Source of the DNA: an uncultured Selenomonadales bacterium | GTDB taxonomy: Bacteria > Bacillota > Negativicutes > Selenomonadales > Selenomonadaceae | Direction: 5' to 3' | DNA: 8,221 nt | NCBI GenBank assembly: GCA_937915725.1 | Contig: CALGGV010000070.1 | Span: 1-8,221, forward strand | Part shown: positions 6,710 to 8,221 of the stretch, piece after piece | Layout of the letters: each line of letters begins with the position of its first letter | Position numbering within the stretch: the first letter of the stretch is position 1 | Program-made: the position numbers and the translations under genes | Notes under the pieces: generated by a model | The model's input: only the letters and a program-made list of their open reading frames with translations | Told to the model about the DNA's origin: nothing | Databases searched by the model: none

Positions 6710-6822
6710 TTGAAATGTATGAGCAAATATATTCTTGCGAAATTTCGCAGGAAGTCAAAATTAAAAAAACCCGAATTGCAAGCAACACGGGATAAATACA
6801 AACGAAAAAACATTTCGCCCAT
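6685..6822 (-). CDS. Possible 45-codon ORF directly downstream of the cobalamin riboswitch
   Basis: An ATG at 6822 has a good upstream purine stretch, AGGAAGGGG (6836-6828), 5 nt away. The reading frame gives 45 codons and runs through the terminator hairpin (6791-6763), a palindrome (6753-6732) and into the last repeat unit. It resembles no protein I recognise and has an odd composition rich in Phe, Leu and Arg. The ribosome-binding site suggests that a real B12-regulated gene once started here and that only its first codons remain, or that it is a short leader peptide. It may also be a chance frame; no more can be claimed. Confidence 0.25.
   Translation of the reverse strand: MGEMFFRLYLSRVACNSGFFNFDFLRNFARIYLLIHFKLKAAQNF
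6732..6753. repeat. Near-perfect palindrome next to the riboswitch terminator
   Basis: The 14-bp core TGCGAAATTTCGCA (6736-6749) is a perfect palindrome. Pairing extends outward to 11-bp arms (6732-6742 with 6743-6753) with a single T-G wobble. There is no central loop, so as RNA it would form a shorter hairpin. It could be a protein-binding operator or a leftover of a second hairpin; nothing around it decides. Confidence 0.5.
6763..6791 (-). terminator. Terminator-like hairpin downstream of the cobalamin riboswitch
   Basis: Read on the minus strand, CCCG (6791-6788) pairs with CGGG (6773-6770). After one mismatch and a G-U pair, two more A-T pairs lie inside, with GCTTGC in the loop. Seven T follow (6769-6763). 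It lies about 65 nt past the riboswitch P1 stem, where an expression-platform terminator is expected. The stem is modest, so it may be regulated or leaky. Confidence 0.65.
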
Positions 6823-6833
6823 AAAATCCCCTT

Positions 6834-6848
6834 CCTGTCGCTCGCAGG
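6834..6848 (-). promoter_or_regulatory. Small hairpin at the ribosome-binding site after the riboswitch
   Basis: On the minus strand CCTG (6848-6845) pairs with CAGG (6837-6834) around a 7-nt loop. The 3' strand overlaps the first part of the purine-rich AGGAAGGGG (6836-6828). The hairpin could hide part of that ribosome-binding site and so belong to the riboswitch expression platform; the stem is short and this is an inference. Confidence 0.35.
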
Positions 6849-6857
6849 TCAAACGGT

Positions 6858-7021
6858 GATTGTTAATTGGGCAATTCTCCTGGCTCCAGGTCTTAGCTCC
6901 TCTGCGCCTTCTCAAGCTTACGCTCAATGACATAATTGCAGAATTGCTCGCTGTTACAGTGGCGGGACCGCTCCGGCTTGTACCGGATTCCTTATTGAGT
7001 TTTTCAACACCCAATTCAATC
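6858..7021 (-). ncRNA. Cobalamin (B12) riboswitch, no recognisable target gene downstream
   Basis: Read on the minus strand, the element shows the parts of a cobalamin riboswitch in the right order. The P1 stem joins GATTGAATTGGG (7021-7010) with CCCAATTAACAATC (6871-6858). Next come AAGGAATCCGG, a closing CCGGAGCGG, and the conserved CCCGCCACTGT (6966-6956). The 3' B12-box region reads GACCTGG followed by AGCCAGGAGAATTGCC (6885-6870). These RNAs bind adenosyl- or methylcobalamin and normally switch off B12 uptake or synthesis genes or B12-independent enzymes. A near-consensus promoter lies just upstream and a terminator-like hairpin downstream, so it looks functional. Yet past it on this strand lie only repeats and the antisense of the binding-protein gene. 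It points against the + strand operon and could control an antisense or small RNA, or be an orphan after gene loss. Confidence 0.94.
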
Positions 7022-7040
7022 AATATTCAATTTTTTTGTA

Positions 7041-7069
7041 ATATTACGATTTATGGGCGAACTTGTCAA
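7041..7069 (-). promoter_or_regulatory. Housekeeping sigma-type promoter for the cobalamin riboswitch
   Basis: On the minus strand TTGACA (7069-7064) and TAATAT (7046-7041) are separated by exactly 17 bp. The -35 is a perfect match and the -10 differs from TATAAT at two positions. Transcription would begin near 7034, about a dozen bases before the riboswitch P1 stem. This makes the riboswitch an independent transcription unit rather than read-through from the permease gene. Confidence 0.8.
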
Positions 7070-7208
7070 GATTTTATTTTTAACTAAATTTTTTATGGTT
7101 ACCGCTAAAATCGTTTTAATGGGCGTTTAAATCAATTTTTAGCCGCCTCTGAAACATTTTTAATAAAACTTTACCAAAAGATTTTTTAGGCGTTTTATAG
7201 CCTCTAAA
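7070..7208. other. Spacer between permease gene and riboswitch promoter
   Basis: An AT-rich stretch with no coding signal. A weak minus-strand stem, GGCG (7147-7144) with CGCC (7125-7122), is followed only by CATTAAAACGATTTT and is a doubtful terminator for the permease gene. No other structure is supported. Confidence 0.4.
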
Positions 7209-8195
7209 TTACATATCTTCCAATTTTGGAGCAAGTGCCTCTCTGAATCCGTCGCCAATTAAATTAAAGCCCAACATTAAAATTGCCAAAACTGTAATTG
7301 GCGGCAAAATTTGATAGGGTAAAATTGTAATGTTGCCAAATCCTGCCTCAATCAGTGAACCTATTGAACATTGCGGCAGAACTATTCCTACGCCGACAAA
7401 ACTTAAAAAAGCCTCCGTAAAAATTGCAACCGGTATTGAAAACATTACTTGAGTTATTATTGGTCCGATTGTATTTGGCAAAATTTGAGTAAAAATTATG
7501 TGGAAACTTCCCGCGCCTAAAGTTCGACTTGCCAAAACATATTCACGTTCTTTCAACTTTAAACATTCTGCGCGCGCAATTTTACTCATTCCAATCCATT
7601 CAGTTATCAAAAGTGATGCGATAACTAAGCCAATTCCTTTGTCCATAAAAATTGCAAGAATCGAAATTATAACAAGCGTTGGAATACTGCCCGCAATTTC
7701 TATAAATCTTTGAAGAATATTATCAACCGTGCCGCCGAAAAAGCCGGAAATTAAGCCGTAACTTGTACCAATGAGCATATCAATAAAAATCGCCACGAAT
7801 GCAATTATCAGTGAAACTCTTGCGCCTTGCCACGTGCGCGTCCATAAATCCCGCCCAACATCATCTGTACCGAAAATAAAAGTTTTATCTGCAAATAAAT
7901 TTTCTGCGCTACCGGCAAATTGCGGCGATAAAGCCTTTGCAACAATTTCTTTGCCGCCTTCATCAGTTACAGAAATAATTTCGTCGTAAGCGTAGGAACT
8001 GAAAACCGGCGCAAATATCGCAAAAATCATTATCACTGCAACAAGAAAAACGCCCGTAATTGCAAATTTATTTTTCGTGAAGTGAACAAAAACTCCGCGC
8101 CAATATCCCTGTGACGCAAAATTTGTATCAACTTCCAAATTTCGCCCTTCGACAAATTCAAAATCTTCCTTTTGCGGCGTGTAAATTTTTTCCAT
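7209..8195 (-). CDS. OppC/DppC-type ABC transporter permease (peptide/nickel family)
   Basis: A 328-residue inner-membrane permease. The first ~35 residues are cytoplasmic; TM1 (about 44-66) belongs to the OppC_N segment. The conserved FGTDDVGRDLWTR (108-120) and GARVSL (124-129) start the BPD_transp_1 domain, with further helices near 128-150, 172-198, 245-270 and 299-313. The EAA loop that docks on the ATPase is REYVLASRTLGAG (217-229) with ILPN after it. LSFVGVGI (264-271) and the ending GDGFREALAPKL (314-325) are typical of OppC/DppC. With a paired OppB, two ATPases and a binding protein it would import di- or oligopeptides, or nickel chelates. The ATG at 8195 has AAAGGA 9 nt upstream. 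A TGA at 8200-8198, in frame from the window edge, may be the stop of the preceding operon gene. The partner genes are probably to the right, outside the window. Confidence 0.93.
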   Translation of the reverse strand: MEKIYTPQKEDFEFVEGRNLEVDTNFASQGYWRGVFVHFTKNKFAITGVFLVAVIMIFAIFAPVFSSYAYDEIISVTDEGGKEIVAKALSPQFAGSAENLFADKTFIFGTDDVGRDLWTRTWQGARVSLIIAFVAIFIDMLIGTSYGLISGFFGGTVDNILQRFIEIAGSIPTLVIISILAIFMDKGIGLVIASLLITEWIGMSKIARAECLKLKEREYVLASRTLGAGSFHIIFTQILPNTIGPIITQVMFSIPVAIFTEAFLSFVGVGIVLPQCSIGSLIEAGFGNITILPYQILPPITVLAILMLGFNLIGDGFREALAPKLEDM

Positions 8196-8221
8196 TATCA
8201 GCCGTCCTTTGCCGTTAAACT

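Noticed and set aside
7122..7147. Terminator after the permease gene (minus strand)
   Set aside because: The stem is only GGCG/CGCC plus a few A-T pairs and no proper T-run follows directly.
8198..8221. End of an upstream OppB gene
   Set aside because: A TGA at 8200-8198 is in frame from the window edge, but seven codons are too few to identify a gene.

Overview
The window is AT-rich, with strong Shine-Dalgarno sites, Rho-independent terminators, one TTG start and a lipobox lipoprotein. The gene set (sugar-binding lipoprotein, 4-helix-bundle chemoreceptor, NlpC/P60 wall hydrolase, cobalamin riboswitch) suggests a motile, probably anaerobic low-GC Firmicute. Clostridia or Negativicutes would both fit; this is inference and no marker fixes the taxon.

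Layout, left to right. (1) 1-1361, + strand: the 3' end of folD, followed 3 bp later by a membrane-anchored YkuE/YaeI-type metallophosphoesterase. (2) 1362-1632: spacer with a perfect 12-bp inverted repeat. (3) 1633-2880: exported SH3 + NlpC/P60 peptidoglycan hydrolase, closed by a strong terminator. (4) 2941-3177: small two-helix DUF4405-type membrane protein with several histidines. (5) 3178-3365: leader that can fold into a long-range stem and contains two alternative copies of one strand of it. (6) 3366-6104: a methyl-accepting chemotaxis protein and, 15 bp later, a ChvE/XylF-like sugar-binding lipoprotein, ending in a strong terminator. No sugar permease or ATPase gene lies beside them, so they look like a sensing pair rather than part of an importer.

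(7) 5995-6709: a tandem array grown from the tail of the binding-protein gene plus its terminator. Three derived units of about 165-170 bp follow the parental copy and share a 40-bp deletion between two TCTTT repeats. (8) 6710-7208: no protein gene, but on the minus strand there is a near-consensus promoter (TTGACA-N17-TAATAT), a complete cobalamin riboswitch and a terminator-like hairpin. The riboswitch has no recognisable target gene; it points into the repeat array and the 3' end of the binding-protein gene. (9) 7209-8195, minus strand: an OppC-type peptide/nickel ABC permease, presumably part of an operon that continues to the right.

The most unusual part is 5995-7070: a B12-sensing RNA convergent with a chemosensory operon, with only a decaying tandem repeat between them. 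It may be a leftover after loss of a B12-regulated gene, or a B12-controlled non-coding or antisense RNA. The sequence alone cannot separate these.
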